Shown here: positions 1 through 8,378 of the stretch, one piece after another
How positions within the stretch are numbered: the stretch's first letter is position 1
Layout of the letters: every line of letters begins with the position of its first letter
Assembly: GCA_043755815.1 (NCBI GenBank)
Contig: JAYUSF010000064.1
Coordinates: forward strand, 1 to 24,386
Source: CAIWAH01 sp043755815
GTDB taxonomy: Bacteria; Verrucomicrobiota; Verrucomicrobiia; Limisphaerales; UBA9464
Length of the DNA: 24,386 nt
Direction: 5' to 3'
Program-made: the position numbers and the translations under genes
Notes under the pieces: generated by a model
Databases searched by the model: none
Seen by the model: the letters and a program-made list of their open reading frames with translations, nothing else
Told to the model about the DNA's origin: nothing

Positions 1-1921
1 CATCGCTCAGGTTGAGCTCCACGGAGGTTAGATCGCAGGAGTGATTGCCGTCCCGCGGGCCGATGACCAGCGAAACCACGTCACCGGCTTGCACGGCGAG
101 CCCCTCGAACGGCCCCAGCTTCACTTCCTTGGCGCCCTGGGCCGTGCCGGCGGCCAGCCGCTGACGGGCGTGGCCGCGAAGCATTTCCAGCGCCCAAGTC
201 ACGCCGTTCCCACACTCGGGATGCGCGTGCTGCACGACCCCCTCGACCCGCACCGTCGTCGTCGCGAGCGGACTGCGCCAACTGACGAGCACGCGCCGGT
301 TCGGCGACGGATGCACGGCGACGCCGTGGGGCTTCATGTTGCCCGGCACGCGGACGGGTTGGTCGCTGGAATTGGCGATCACGCTCAGCGCATCGGCCCC
401 GGTCCAGCCCTTGATGAAGTCGTAGTTCTGCGCGTTCTCCATCCGGCCGGAGAGGAGGGACCTGAGGTTCACCTCGCCCGCGCCAATGCCGAGGCAGTCC
501 AGCCACGCCGCAAGGACACCAGGCTCGACGCCGTGCTTCTGCGCCAACCGGGCCCTGCCGGCGGCATCCAGAGCACCGCCGACCTCGGCGGCCGCGGCCA
601 GGCACCGGTCGGCCGAGGCGAACATCGTTTCCCGCTGCGTCGCGAGCGCGTCGACCGCCGACCGGACGTCGCGTAGCGAAAGATCCGGGCGCCCCGGCGC
701 GACGAGCCGCGGGTTTTCCCACACGGCGAAGTCGTGCTCGTTGCCGTCGCCGGCATCCGAAGCCACGAGATACAGCGTGACGTCCTTGGCGTCGGCCGGA
801 GGCGCAAGCTTCAGTCGGACTTCGCGGGCGTCGGCGAGCGGAGTGACGGGCACCTGCCACGCCTTGGGGCCGTCACGCTTGCCGATGTGACCAACCTGGG
901 TGAAGCGCCATAAGGTCTGCTGCCAGAGGGCGATGGCTTGAAAAAGGGTCTGGCCGTCGCCCGACTTCGCCGCGCGCCATTGGGCCCGGACTTGATCGAG
1001 CAAGAACGACGGCTGGGTGCCGTTGAGCGCGGTCCAAAGCGATCCCAGATACTTTGCGTTCAGTCCGCGTTCTTCCGCCACCTCCGCGACCTGCTTTGCG
1101 CCGGCCCGGATGGCGTCACGGTCGGCGAGGGTCGCCTCCAGATATCGCTCCAGCGGCAAAACTCCGCCGTCCCTCGTATCGAACTTGATGCCCTGCAGAT
1201 TGACCGCCGAGCCGCCGCCGCCGACCGAAAACCGAGCGTAGAACCCGCGGATGGCCGCCAGCTTCTCCTCCGCCCAGTCGCGCTGCGAGGTGCTGGGCGA
1301 GAACGCTATTCCTTCCGGCAACAACACCGCGTGATTCGCGATGTCCTTGGCCGCATCGAGATACTTGGTCAGGAACGACGGCGACATCACGAGCGAGTTG
1401 CCGACATTCATGAACCCCTCACCGGAGGCGGAATCGACCGGGAACTCCCTGGCCGGATCCAGTGACGCCACACTGGTGAGGTCCCGGACCGTGTATTTGA
1501 ATTCCGCGTTCGACAGCCGGCGCAACACGACCGGCCCCGGATCGCCGGCGCGCGCCCGGGCGATGTCGTCGAGGACGGCATTCGACCAGGCGAGCAACTC
1601 GTCCCGCTGGGCCTCGGAGGGCTGCGGCTTTTCCTTGGGCGGCATCTCGCCGCTGGCCAGTTGTTCGGCGACGCCCTGCCAGATCTTCGGATGCTTCCGC
1701 ACTTCCGCCAGCGAGCCGAACTGTTCGAGGTCGAGATCCCCCTTTTGCTTTTCGGTCGAGTGGCAGCCCAGGCAATATTCCTTCAGCACGGGCTTCGCCT
1801 TGAGACCGAAGTCGCGCTCCAACGTTCCGGAGCCGGTAACCTCGGCGGCCGTCAGCGCGCCGACCGACACGGCGAGCAGGATCAGGGTCAGCCGGCATTG
1901 GTGGGGAAAAGGCACAGTCAT
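1..1921 (-). CDS. Planctomycete-type cytochrome c protein with DUF1587-like domain (3' end outside window)
   Basis: About 640 residues are visible; the C-terminus lies beyond the left edge. The start is ATG at 1921, followed by a signal peptide (hydrophobic LTLILLAVSVGALTA, cut near residue 26), so the protein is exported. A haem-c motif CLGCH sits at residues 50-54, in a PSCyt1-like domain that ends around the GEMPPKE segment. It is followed by a DUF1587-like domain beginning LRRLSNAEFKYTVRDL and containing the typical MSPSFLTKYLDAA helix. The later part (from about residue 440) includes a beta-rich stretch, VVSLVIGPRDGNHSCDL, that looks like a carbohydrate-binding or jelly-roll fold; this is inference. 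Family members are large periplasmic haem proteins of unknown biochemistry, common in Planctomycetes and Verrucomicrobia and often linked to polysaccharide use. It lies 7 nt after the DUF1501 gene, so the two are probably co-transcribed. Confidence 0.85.
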   Translation of the reverse strand, partial: MTVPFPHQCRLTLILLAVSVGALTAAEVTGSGTLERDFGLKAKPVLKEYCLGCHSTEKQKGDLDLEQFGSLAEVRKHPKIWQGVAEQLASGEMPPKEKPQPSEAQRDELLAWSNAVLDDIARARAGDPGPVVLRRLSNAEFKYTVRDLTSVASLDPAREFPVDSASGEGFMNVGNSLVMSPSFLTKYLDAAKDIANHAVLLPEGIAFSPSTSQRDWAEEKLAAIRGFYARFSVGGGGSAVNLQGIKFDTRDGGVLPLERYLEATLADRDAIRAGAKQVAEVAEERGLNAKYLGSLWTALNGTQPSFLLDQVRAQWRAAKSGDGQTLFQAIALWQQTLWRFTQVGHIGKRDGPKAWQVPVTPLADAREVRLKLAPPADAKDVTLYLVASDAGDGNEHDFAVWENPRLVAPGRPDLSLRDVRSAVDALATQRETMFASADRCLAAAAEVGGALDAAGRARLAQKHGVEPGVLAAWLDCLGIGAGEVNLRSLLSGRMENAQNYDFIKGWTGADALSVIANSSDQPVRVPGNMKPHGVAVHPSPNRRVLVSWRSPLATTTVRVEGVVQHAHPECGNGVTWALEMLRGHARQRLAAGTAQGAKEVKLGPFEGLAVQAGDVVSLVIGPRDGNHSCDLTSVELNLSD

Positions 1922-1928
1922 GGGTTGT

Positions 1929-3416
1929 TTACGCGATGATTCCCCGGATCGGTTGAGCCTCGACGACACCGGTGAGCTTCTGATTCAGGCCGCCGTAGAA
2001 ATAGGTGAGCCGGTCGTGGTCGAGTCCCATGAGATGGAGAATGGTGGCGTGCAGGTCGCGCAGGTGATGCGGGTTCACGGCGGCGCCTTCGCCAAGCTCG
2101 TCCGTTTCGCCGTAGCTCGTGCCGGGCTTCACGCCCGCACCGGCCAGCCAGTAGGTGAAACCCTTCGGATTGTGGTCCCGGCCGCCGGGTTTGCCGCCGG
2201 TGTTGAAAGTCTCGGAAACCGGCATCCGGCCGAACTCACCGCCCCAGACGACCAGCGTCTCTTCAAGCAGGCCGCGCTGTTCCAAGTCGGCGAGCAACGC
2301 GGCGATCGGCTGGTCCACTTCGGGACAATGCAGCTTCAGGTTTTCCTCGATGCCGTGGTGGCCGTCCCAGGTGTTCTGACCACCTGCCCCGCCGCCGCCA
2401 GAGTAAATCTGCACGAAGCGGACGCCGCGTTCCACGAGCCGGCGCGCGGTCAGGCATTGCCGGCCGAACGGGGCCGGGCCCTGTGCGAGCGCATGCCAGT
2501 CGGGCTTGGGTGCGTTGATGCCGTAGGCTTCCAGCGTGCGTGGATCTTCCCGTGACAGGTCGAGCGCCTCGGGGGCGGTGGCCTGGAGCCGGAAGGCCAG
2601 TTCGTAGCTCGAGATGCGCGCGGCGAGTTCCGAATAACCCGGCCGCGAACGCAGGTGCTCCGCGTTGACCGCGTTGATGAAGTCAATTTCGCGGCGCTGA
2701 AACTCCCGGCTCGTGCCAACGGGCGGCTGGAGATTGAGGATCGGTTCGCCCGCCGTCCGCAGCACCGTGCCCTGATGCACCGCGGGCATGTAGCCGCCCG
2801 ACCAGTTGGGCGCGCCGGTGGTCGGGCCGCCCCGCGGATCCAGCATCACGACATAGCCGGGCAAATTCTGGTTCAGCGTGCCGAGCCCGTAGCTCAGCCA
2901 GGCGCCCACGGACGGATGCCCCTGCAGGATTCGCCCGCTGTTCATCTGCAGCACCGCGCTGCCGTGCGCGAACGAATCGCTGTAGAGCGACTTCACCACG
3001 GCCAGCTTGTCCATGTGCCGTGCGAGGTTCGGGAAGGCGTCCGAGCACCATAGCCCCGACTGTCCGTGCTGCCGGAACGTGCGCCGGCTCGCCTGGAGGA
3101 CGGCCTTCGTCTTGGTGTTCCGGCGGAACTCGTTGTCGATGGTCTGGCCGTCCCGCTTCTGGAGTTCCGGTTTGTAGTCGAACAGGTCCACCTGCGACGG
3201 ACCGCCGAACATGAACAGGAAGATCACCGACTTGGCCTTGGTCGGAAAATGCGGCGGCTTCGGTCGGAGCGGATCCGTCGGTGGAAGTTCCGCGGCGTTG
3301 GCCTTGCCGAAGAAGCCGTCACCCTCCAACAGGGAGGCCAGCGCGAGCCCCGCAAAGCCGGCGCCGGCTTCCCACAGGAACTGGCGTCGCGGCAGTTGAT
3401 GGTCGGCGGGGTTCAT
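1929..3416 (-). CDS. DUF1501 family exported protein
   Basis: 495 residues. The N-terminus has a twin-arginine-like signal (RRQFLWEAG followed by hydrophobic AGFAGLALASLL), suggesting export in folded form by Tat. The body matches DUF1501, a family with an alkaline-phosphatase/sulfatase-like fold: FLFMFGGPSQVDLFDYKP, an NTWDGHHG segment, VVWGGEFGRMP, then GRDHNPKGFTYWLAGAGV and a C-terminal HLMGLDHDRLTYFYGG. Length is normal for the family. DUF1501 genes are nearly always paired with DUF1549/DUF1553 (PSD1) genes in PVC bacteria, as here, where that gene lies upstream on the same strand across a 228-nt gap holding a palindromic repeat. The substrate is unknown. The start ATG has no clear ribosome-binding site, but the signal peptide follows it directly. 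Confidence 0.93.
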   Translation of the reverse strand: MNPADHQLPRRQFLWEAGAGFAGLALASLLEGDGFFGKANAAELPPTDPLRPKPPHFPTKAKSVIFLFMFGGPSQVDLFDYKPELQKRDGQTIDNEFRRNTKTKAVLQASRRTFRQHGQSGLWCSDAFPNLARHMDKLAVVKSLYSDSFAHGSAVLQMNSGRILQGHPSVGAWLSYGLGTLNQNLPGYVVMLDPRGGPTTGAPNWSGGYMPAVHQGTVLRTAGEPILNLQPPVGTSREFQRREIDFINAVNAEHLRSRPGYSELAARISSYELAFRLQATAPEALDLSREDPRTLEAYGINAPKPDWHALAQGPAPFGRQCLTARRLVERGVRFVQIYSGGGGAGGQNTWDGHHGIEENLKLHCPEVDQPIAALLADLEQRGLLEETLVVWGGEFGRMPVSETFNTGGKPGGRDHNPKGFTYWLAGAGVKPGTSYGETDELGEGAAVNPHHLRDLHATILHLMGLDHDRLTYFYGGLNQKLTGVVEAQPIRGIIA

Positions 3417-3463
3417 CGAAGGTCAGCGAAAAGTTCCGACGCCGGCGGCGCTAAAGAGAGCAG

Positions 3464-3602
3464 CCCACGGCGTGAGCCGTGGGTTGGCGAGTGCTGAAAC
3501 AAACGAGCCCCGGCGGGGACGACAAAGTGCTTTGCCTCCGACCCTGCCGCCCTTACCGGGGCTAAAGTCCTTCTGCACGGAACCCGCGGCTGACGCCGTG
3601 GG
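3464..3602. repeat. Palindromic intergenic repeat element (REP-like)
   Basis: Three inverted repeats lie between the DUF1501 and DUF1549/1553 genes. CCCACGGC-GTGA-GCCGTGGG (3464-3483) is a perfect 8-bp stem. AGCCCCGG (3506-3513) pairs with CCGGGGCT (3556-3563). CCCGCGGC-TGAC-GCCGTGGG (3583-3602) forms an 8-bp stem with one G-T pair. The first and third hairpins share the same right arm GCCGTGGG, so they look like the two ends of one element of about 140 bp. The organisation resembles REP/BIME elements mobilised by RAYT transposases; that link is inference. It may also affect transcription within the operon. Confidence 0.6.
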
Positions 3603-3644
3603 CTACATTCTGTCGCCGCTCTGCGCCTGAAGGATGACGCGGCG

Positions 3645-5798
3645 TCAATCCACATACATCGCCTCGTTCAGGTTGAGCAGCGCGCGGCAGAGGCTCCGCA
3701 ACGCCAAGGTTTCAGGTTCCCTTGCCCCTTCGATACGCGCCCGGCTCGTTTGGTCGGCGAGCAGGCTCTGCCCGGCCCGGACCTCGGCCTTGTTCGGCTC
3801 CCGTTGGACGGCGAGTTGAAAAGCTCGCGCGATCTGCGCTGCGGTCGTTGACCCAGCCTCCCGCCGGATACGCTCGGCAAACGCCGCCGCCTGCGCCTGC
3901 ACGAAGGAATCGTTCAGGAGCATCAGTGCCTGTGGGGCGACCGTGGTCGTGGGGCGGGTGCCGGTGCCGGAGGTGCTGTTGGCGAAGTCGAGGCACTCGA
4001 GCAACGGCACCTTGAGCGCCCGTTTCACGACCAGATACACGCTCCGGCGGTTCTGTTCGGCGGCCGGGCTGTCTTCCCAGCCTTTGCCGGCGGAGTCCTG
4101 AGTGGTGTGGACTTCCTTGGGCAACGTCGGGAACACGCTCGGACCACCGCGCTTCGGGTTCAGCGTGCCGCTGACGGCAAGCATCGTGTCGCGGATGACC
4201 TCGGCCTCGACGCGGCGGAGATTCTGCCGCCAAAGCAACGTGTTGTCCTGATCAACGGCGAGTGTGCGTCGGTTATCGGCGCGGGACGACATCCGGTAAG
4301 CGTGGCTGGTCAGGATGAGCCTATGCATCTGCTTGAGGCTCCAGCCGCCGGCAACGAACTCGGCCGCCAGATAATCGAGCAGTGGCCGATTCGTCGGGCG
4401 CAGACCGGTCTGGCCGAAATCGTCCGGCGTGGGCACCAGACCGACGCCGAAGTGATGCTGCCAGAGCCGGTTCACGAACACGCGCGCCGTCAGCGGATTC
4501 TGCGGGCTGGCAACCCAATCGGCGAGGACCCGGCGGCGGCCGGTGGTTGGCGCATTCCCATCACGGACCGGCAGCGTGGGCGTAGGCAAACCCAGCACGG
4601 CAGGAAACGCCGGCGCCACTTCGGCACGGGGCGAATGCGCATCGCCCCGGTGGAGGAGATGCGTGGCCTTCGGCTGCGGGCCGTTTTCGTTGACCGTCAG
4701 GGCGAAGTCGAACGGCGGCCCGGACTCGCGCGCCTGCTTCAGGGCCGCTTCGAGCTGCTGCTTGGCCCCGGGGTCGGTCGCCTGCGCCAGGCGGGTTTCC
4801 GCCTCCTTCACACGGGACTGCTTGCGCCCGTCCCAAAGTCTCCATTCCGACGCCGTCGCCAGCGGGCGGGTAATCTTCCCTGTGCCGCGGCCGCCCCCGC
4901 CAGTGTGGTGCTGGCCGTAGCCGTCGATGCTGCGCACGAAACCCAAGAGCGAGTAGTAGTCAGCCTGGCTCAGGGGATCGAACTTGTGGTCGTGGCAGCG
5001 GGCGCACCCGATCGTCAGGCCAAGGAAGGCCGTGCCGGTGGTGACCATGATGTCGTCGAGGTCGTCGAACTCGGCGGCGACCGTGCTGTCGGGTTCGTCG
5101 TCCCAGACATGCAGGCGGTAGAAGCCGGTGGCGATGAGCGCGTCGCGAACGTCCTTCGTCGCGGTGGCCGCACGGGCAAGTTCCGCCTCGACCAGTTCGT
5201 CGCCGGCGATCTGTTCGCGGATGAAGCGGTCGTAAGTTTTGTCCGCGTTGAACGCCTCGATGACGTAGTCGCGGTAACGCCAAGCATTCGGCTTGGGACC
5301 GTCACGTTCGTAACCGTTGCTTTCGGCGTAGCGGACGAGGTCCAACCAGTGGCGGCCCCAGCGTTCGCCGTAGTGTGGCGAGGCCAGCAACCGGTCTACC
5401 AAGGCGGTCCAGGCGGCCTCGCTCGGGGCACGTTCGAAGGCGGCCACGTCTTCCGGGCTGGGCGGCAATCCCAGCAGATCGAAGTAAACCCGGCGGACCA
5501 ACTCCCGCGGCGTGGCCGTCCGGTTCATTTCGAGGCCGCGTTCGTGCAGGCGCGCTAAAACGAAGGCATCCACGGGATGCGAAATGGGTTTGCGCCGCTC
5601 CTTCAGGGCCGGAATCGCCGGTGCCTTCACGGGCTGAAACGCCCAATAGCCTCGATCCGCTTCAGTAAGCGCGAACTGTCGCGGCCGCAGGTTCGGACCG
5701 GTCTCCGCGGCGATGCCGGCCGGCTGGAAGGCCAGCAGCGCGGCGAGCATCGCCACGGCGTGGCAGCTACGGCGAAACGGATGAGACTCAGCACTCAC
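3645..5798 (-). CDS. DUF1549/DUF1553 (PSD1-type) exported protein
   Basis: About 717 residues from GTG at 5798, which has GGGAGA 7 nt upstream; a TTG at 5831 in the same frame is the alternative start. A signal peptide (AVAMLAALLAFQPAGIAA) directs export. DUF1549 covers roughly residues 55-260 (LVRRVYFDLLGLPPSPEDV, HYGERWGRHWLDLVRYAES). A CARCH haem-type motif follows at about 265-269, then HKFDPLSQADYY. DUF1553 lies in the C-terminal half (NPLTARVFVNRLWQHHFG, LILTSHAYR) and ends in the usual LLNLNEAMYVD. Many family members carry an N-terminal PSCyt1 haem domain; this one starts straight into DUF1549, so it is a short form. It is the probable partner of the downstream DUF1501 protein. The molecular function is unknown; the family is abundant in PVC bacteria. 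Confidence 0.92.
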   Translation of the reverse strand: MSAESHPFRRSCHAVAMLAALLAFQPAGIAAETGPNLRPRQFALTEADRGYWAFQPVKAPAIPALKERRKPISHPVDAFVLARLHERGLEMNRTATPRELVRRVYFDLLGLPPSPEDVAAFERAPSEAAWTALVDRLLASPHYGERWGRHWLDLVRYAESNGYERDGPKPNAWRYRDYVIEAFNADKTYDRFIREQIAGDELVEAELARAATATKDVRDALIATGFYRLHVWDDEPDSTVAAEFDDLDDIMVTTGTAFLGLTIGCARCHDHKFDPLSQADYYSLLGFVRSIDGYGQHHTGGGGRGTGKITRPLATASEWRLWDGRKQSRVKEAETRLAQATDPGAKQQLEAALKQARESGPPFDFALTVNENGPQPKATHLLHRGDAHSPRAEVAPAFPAVLGLPTPTLPVRDGNAPTTGRRRVLADWVASPQNPLTARVFVNRLWQHHFGVGLVPTPDDFGQTGLRPTNRPLLDYLAAEFVAGGWSLKQMHRLILTSHAYRMSSRADNRRTLAVDQDNTLLWRQNLRRVEAEVIRDTMLAVSGTLNPKRGGPSVFPTLPKEVHTTQDSAGKGWEDSPAAEQNRRSVYLVVKRALKVPLLECLDFANSTSGTGTRPTTTVAPQALMLLNDSFVQAQAAAFAERIRREAGSTTAAQIARAFQLAVQREPNKAEVRAGQSLLADQTSRARIEGAREPETLALRSLCRALLNLNEAMYVD

Positions 5799-5929
5799 GG
5801 GGAAATCTCCCGGCAGTGTCGGCAGTCCCAATCCCCCCGGTCGAGCCTCATGTTGGGGGAGAGTGAGTCACGCCAATCCGGAACTGCACCTTCCCATCGG
5901 GTTGCGCCGGCCCATCCGGGCGACTCGAC

Positions 5930-6634
5930 TCAGGCTTCGAGCGCCTTGGGCGGACCAAACACCATCGCAGCCACAATCGCAGCCCGCGCGGTGTCGTGCT
6001 GTCGCAACCATTGCCGCACGGCGGCGGATTCCGACGACGCCTGTCCCCGCGCCACACCGGTCCCGGAGACCGTGGCGGTGTGCCGGCTAACCCGCGCATC
6101 GATCTGGTGCATTCGCTCGACGACCTGTTCGTGCAGGGACGCCCCTTCAGCGTAGGCGGCGTCCGCACGCTGCTGGTTGGCGGCGGACTCGCTCATCGTT
6201 GCCAGCGGCGCGCTTGGCGCCGGGGCGGACTCGATGTCGGAATCCTGATTGTAGTCGAACGTGACTTGGCGAGGCCGGTAGGCGGGAGTCGGTGGCGCCG
6301 GTGCGGGCGGCGGTGACGGAACGGTCGGCCGGGCGTTCTCACCGCGCAGGATTCGCTCCAGTTCCGCTTCCCAGGCTCCGGCCGGGCGCGGCGTCTGCGC
6401 CGGCGGCAGCGGGGGCGGGGTCATTGGAGCCGGAGTTCGCGGGTAGCGCCCGATCACCGTTGGCGGCGCGGCGGGACCCGAATCACCGGGAGAACGCGGC
6501 TGCCAAGTTTCCTCGGTCCAGGTTTCCCGCAGCAGCTTCCTCCCCTTGCCGAGCATCTGGGCGATCACCGTCAGCACGATGAAGCCGATGAGGAGGATCG
6601 GCTTCAGGTTGCTGAGATCGAAGTCGGCAAACAT
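5930..6634 (-). CDS. Proline-rich single-pass membrane protein downstream of floA
   Basis: 234 residues. One N-terminal membrane segment (PILLIGFIVLTVIAQML, residues 12-28) is followed by a basic stretch and a long, low-complexity proline/alanine-rich region (about 45-140). A C-terminal, probably helical part ends in AAMVFGPPKALEA. I do not recognise a named domain. The gene follows floA by 18 nt on the same strand and is the third gene of the NfeD-FloA operon. From memory, small proteins with an N-terminal anchor and a C-terminal GPPKAL-like motif recur beside floA-type genes in PVC genomes, so a role as an accessory of FloA membrane microdomains is possible but inferred. Confidence 0.75.
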   Translation of the reverse strand: MFADFDLSNLKPILLIGFIVLTVIAQMLGKGRKLLRETWTEETWQPRSPGDSGPAAPPTVIGRYPRTPAPMTPPPLPPAQTPRPAGAWEAELERILRGENARPTVPSPPPAPAPPTPAYRPRQVTFDYNQDSDIESAPAPSAPLATMSESAANQQRADAAYAEGASLHEQVVERMHQIDARVSRHTATVSGTGVARGQASSESAAVRQWLRQHDTARAAIVAAMVFGPPKALEA

Positions 6635-6652
6635 GGCAACAGGGACCCGGGT

Positions 6653-7681
6653 TCAGGCCGACGGCTTGTTGCCGGCGATGCTGTCGCGCATGCCGGTATC
6701 GGCGGCGATGTTCTTCATCTTGTAGTAGTCCATGATGCCGAGGTTGCCGCTGCGAAAGGCTTCCGCCATGGCGAGGGGAACCTGGGCCTCGGCCTCAACC
6801 ACGCGGGCACGCATCTCGGCCACGCGGGCGATCATCTCCTGCTCCACGGCGACGGCGGCGGCGCGGCGCGTTTCGGCATGGGCCTGGGCGATGAGCTTGT
6901 TCGCCTCGGCCTGTTCAGCCTGCAATTTGGCGCCGACGTTTTCGCCGACATCCACGTCGGCGATGTCGATGGAGAGGATTTCGAACGCGGTGTTGGCGTC
7001 GAGTCCCTTGTCCAAGACGGTCTTCGAAATGCGGTCAGGATTCTCGAGCACGAGCTTGTAGGTCTCGACCGAGCCGATGGTGGAGACAATGCCTTCGCCG
7101 ACGCGGGCGATGATCGTCTCCTCCGTCGCGCCGCCGACGAAACGGTCGAGGTTCGTCCGCACCGTCACGCGGGCGCGGGCCTTGATGACGATGCCGTCCT
7201 TGGCCACGGCGTCGATGGTGTTCTTGCCGGAAACCGCGGCGGGACAGTCAATCACCTTGGGATTGACGCTGGTCTTCACGGCCTCCAGCACGGTCTTGCC
7301 GGTGCCCTTGGTGGCGAGGTCGATGGCGCAGGCGCGGTTGAAGTCGAGGTGGATGCCGGCGCGCTGCGCCGCGATGAGAGCCTGCACCACCATGTCCACA
7401 CTGCCGCCGGAGAGGTAGTGCGTGGACAGGTCGTCAATCGTGATGTCGAGACCGGACTTCACGGCCGTAATGCGGTTGTCGACGATGAAGCCGACCGGGA
7501 TGCCGCGCAGGCGCAAGGCGATCAGCTCAAAGACGCCGACTGACGCGCCGGATGCCGAAGCCCGCAACCAGATGGAGCCGAAACTGGCGACCACGATGAC
7601 CACGGCGAGGCCGATGACGCCCAGGATGGCAACAACCGCGAGCGAACCGATATCCGAGAGGGCAGCAAACATGGGATTCAT
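6653..7681 (-). CDS. floA: Flotillin-like protein FloA (UPF0365/YqfA)
   Basis: 342 residues, close to the usual length of about 330. An N-terminal hydrophobic hairpin (VVAILGVIGLAVVIVVASFG) anchors it in the membrane. A SPFH-like domain follows, with family segments GIPVGFIVDNRITAVKSGLDI, STHYLSGGSVDMVVQALIAA and ATKGTGKTVLEAVKTSVNP, then a helical Ala/Glu-rich repeat region (QAEQAEANKLIAQAHAETRRAA). It ends in the conserved DYYKMKNIAADTGMRDSI. FloA oligomerises at the inner membrane and organises functional microdomains. NfeD lies 29 nt upstream and the proline-rich membrane protein 18 nt downstream, forming an operon. The bases before the ATG are pyrimidine-rich (CCTCCCTCC), so there is no Shine-Dalgarno; a second ATG at 7672 is an alternative start. 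Confidence 0.97.
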   Translation of the reverse strand: MNPMFAALSDIGSLAVVAILGVIGLAVVIVVASFGSIWLRASASGASVGVFELIALRLRGIPVGFIVDNRITAVKSGLDITIDDLSTHYLSGGSVDMVVQALIAAQRAGIHLDFNRACAIDLATKGTGKTVLEAVKTSVNPKVIDCPAAVSGKNTIDAVAKDGIVIKARARVTVRTNLDRFVGGATEETIIARVGEGIVSTIGSVETYKLVLENPDRISKTVLDKGLDANTAFEILSIDIADVDVGENVGAKLQAEQAEANKLIAQAHAETRRAAAVAVEQEMIARVAEMRARVVEAEAQVPLAMAEAFRSGNLGIMDYYKMKNIAADTGMRDSIAGNKPSA

Positions 7682-7710
7682 GAATTGGAGGGAGGTTGGT
7701 TTCTGAAAAA

Positions 7711-8166
7711 TCAGGCGGCACGAACAAGAATCCGGGAACCCTCGACGGCGACCACGGTCACGGCCGCACCGCGCTCCAGCGGTTCACCCGAGGTCACGAC
7801 ATCCACGCGTTCACCCGCAATCTCGGCCGTGCCACCCGGGCGCAACGGCGTCAACGCGACGCCGGGCTTGTGGACCAGGTGCGTCTTGCCGGCGTTGGCG
7901 GTGGGAATGACGTGCTCGGAACGGAACGGCTTGGCGATCCGGCTGGCGGGCAGCTTGGTGAAGTAAAACCACGTCCCGGACAAGCCCGCGGCCAGCACCA
8001 GCGCGAACGCGACGTGACCGGCCGCCGCGCCATAGCGCCCGTAAACGAGAAACACGGCGCCCGCCCAGCAGACCAGGCCGAGACAGCCGGCGATCAGGGT
8101 CGGGAAGAACGGTTCGAGCAGCAGCAACACCGCTCCCGCGACGAATAGGAAGACGATGATTTCCAT
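7711..8166 (-). CDS. NfeD-like membrane protein, short form
   Basis: About 151 residues from ATG at 8166 (MEIIVFLFVAG); the frame stays open to 8250, but that extension has no family character. Three membrane helices lie within residues 2-72 (IIVFLFVAGAVLLLLEP, LIAGCLGLVCWAGAVFLVY, VAFALVLAAGLSGTWFYF). A C-terminal OB-fold NfeD domain follows (GVALTPLRPGGTAEIAGERV, then VTVVAVEGSRILV). It lacks the ClpP-like protease domain of long NfeD proteins. Short NfeD proteins typically partner flotillins or stomatins, and the floA gene starts 29 nt downstream. The two are expected to act together at the inner membrane. This is the first gene of the operon; no clear promoter was identified upstream. Confidence 0.92.
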   Translation of the reverse strand: MEIIVFLFVAGAVLLLLEPFFPTLIAGCLGLVCWAGAVFLVYGRYGAAAGHVAFALVLAAGLSGTWFYFTKLPASRIAKPFRSEHVIPTANAGKTHLVHKPGVALTPLRPGGTAEIAGERVDVVTSGEPLERGAAVTVVAVEGSRILVRAA

Positions 8167-8378
8167 GACGCCGCCACAGTAGTCGGGCGGACCGGCCGGC
8201 CAAGTGGAATCACGAGGACAGGATTCGATGAGGCGATGTTCCTCCCGCATCGGGAAAGCTGGTTCCCCAATCGCCTGCCGCCATTCGCCGGCTCGCTTTT
8301 GACAACGCGAGTGAGTTATCTTCCTGACGGGTTGGGGCCATTGCCTTACCCGCGGCGACAGTTGCCGGTCCGATCAAC

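Noticed and set aside
1341..2555. Open frame of 404 codons on the plus strand across the start of the haem protein and the DUF1501 3' end
   Set aside because: It spans the ends of two well-supported minus-strand genes and has no domain character.
4107..5558. Open frame of 483 codons on the plus strand, antisense to the DUF1549/1553 gene
   Set aside because: No recognisable motif; the minus-strand gene is complete with conserved domains. A shadow of high GC.
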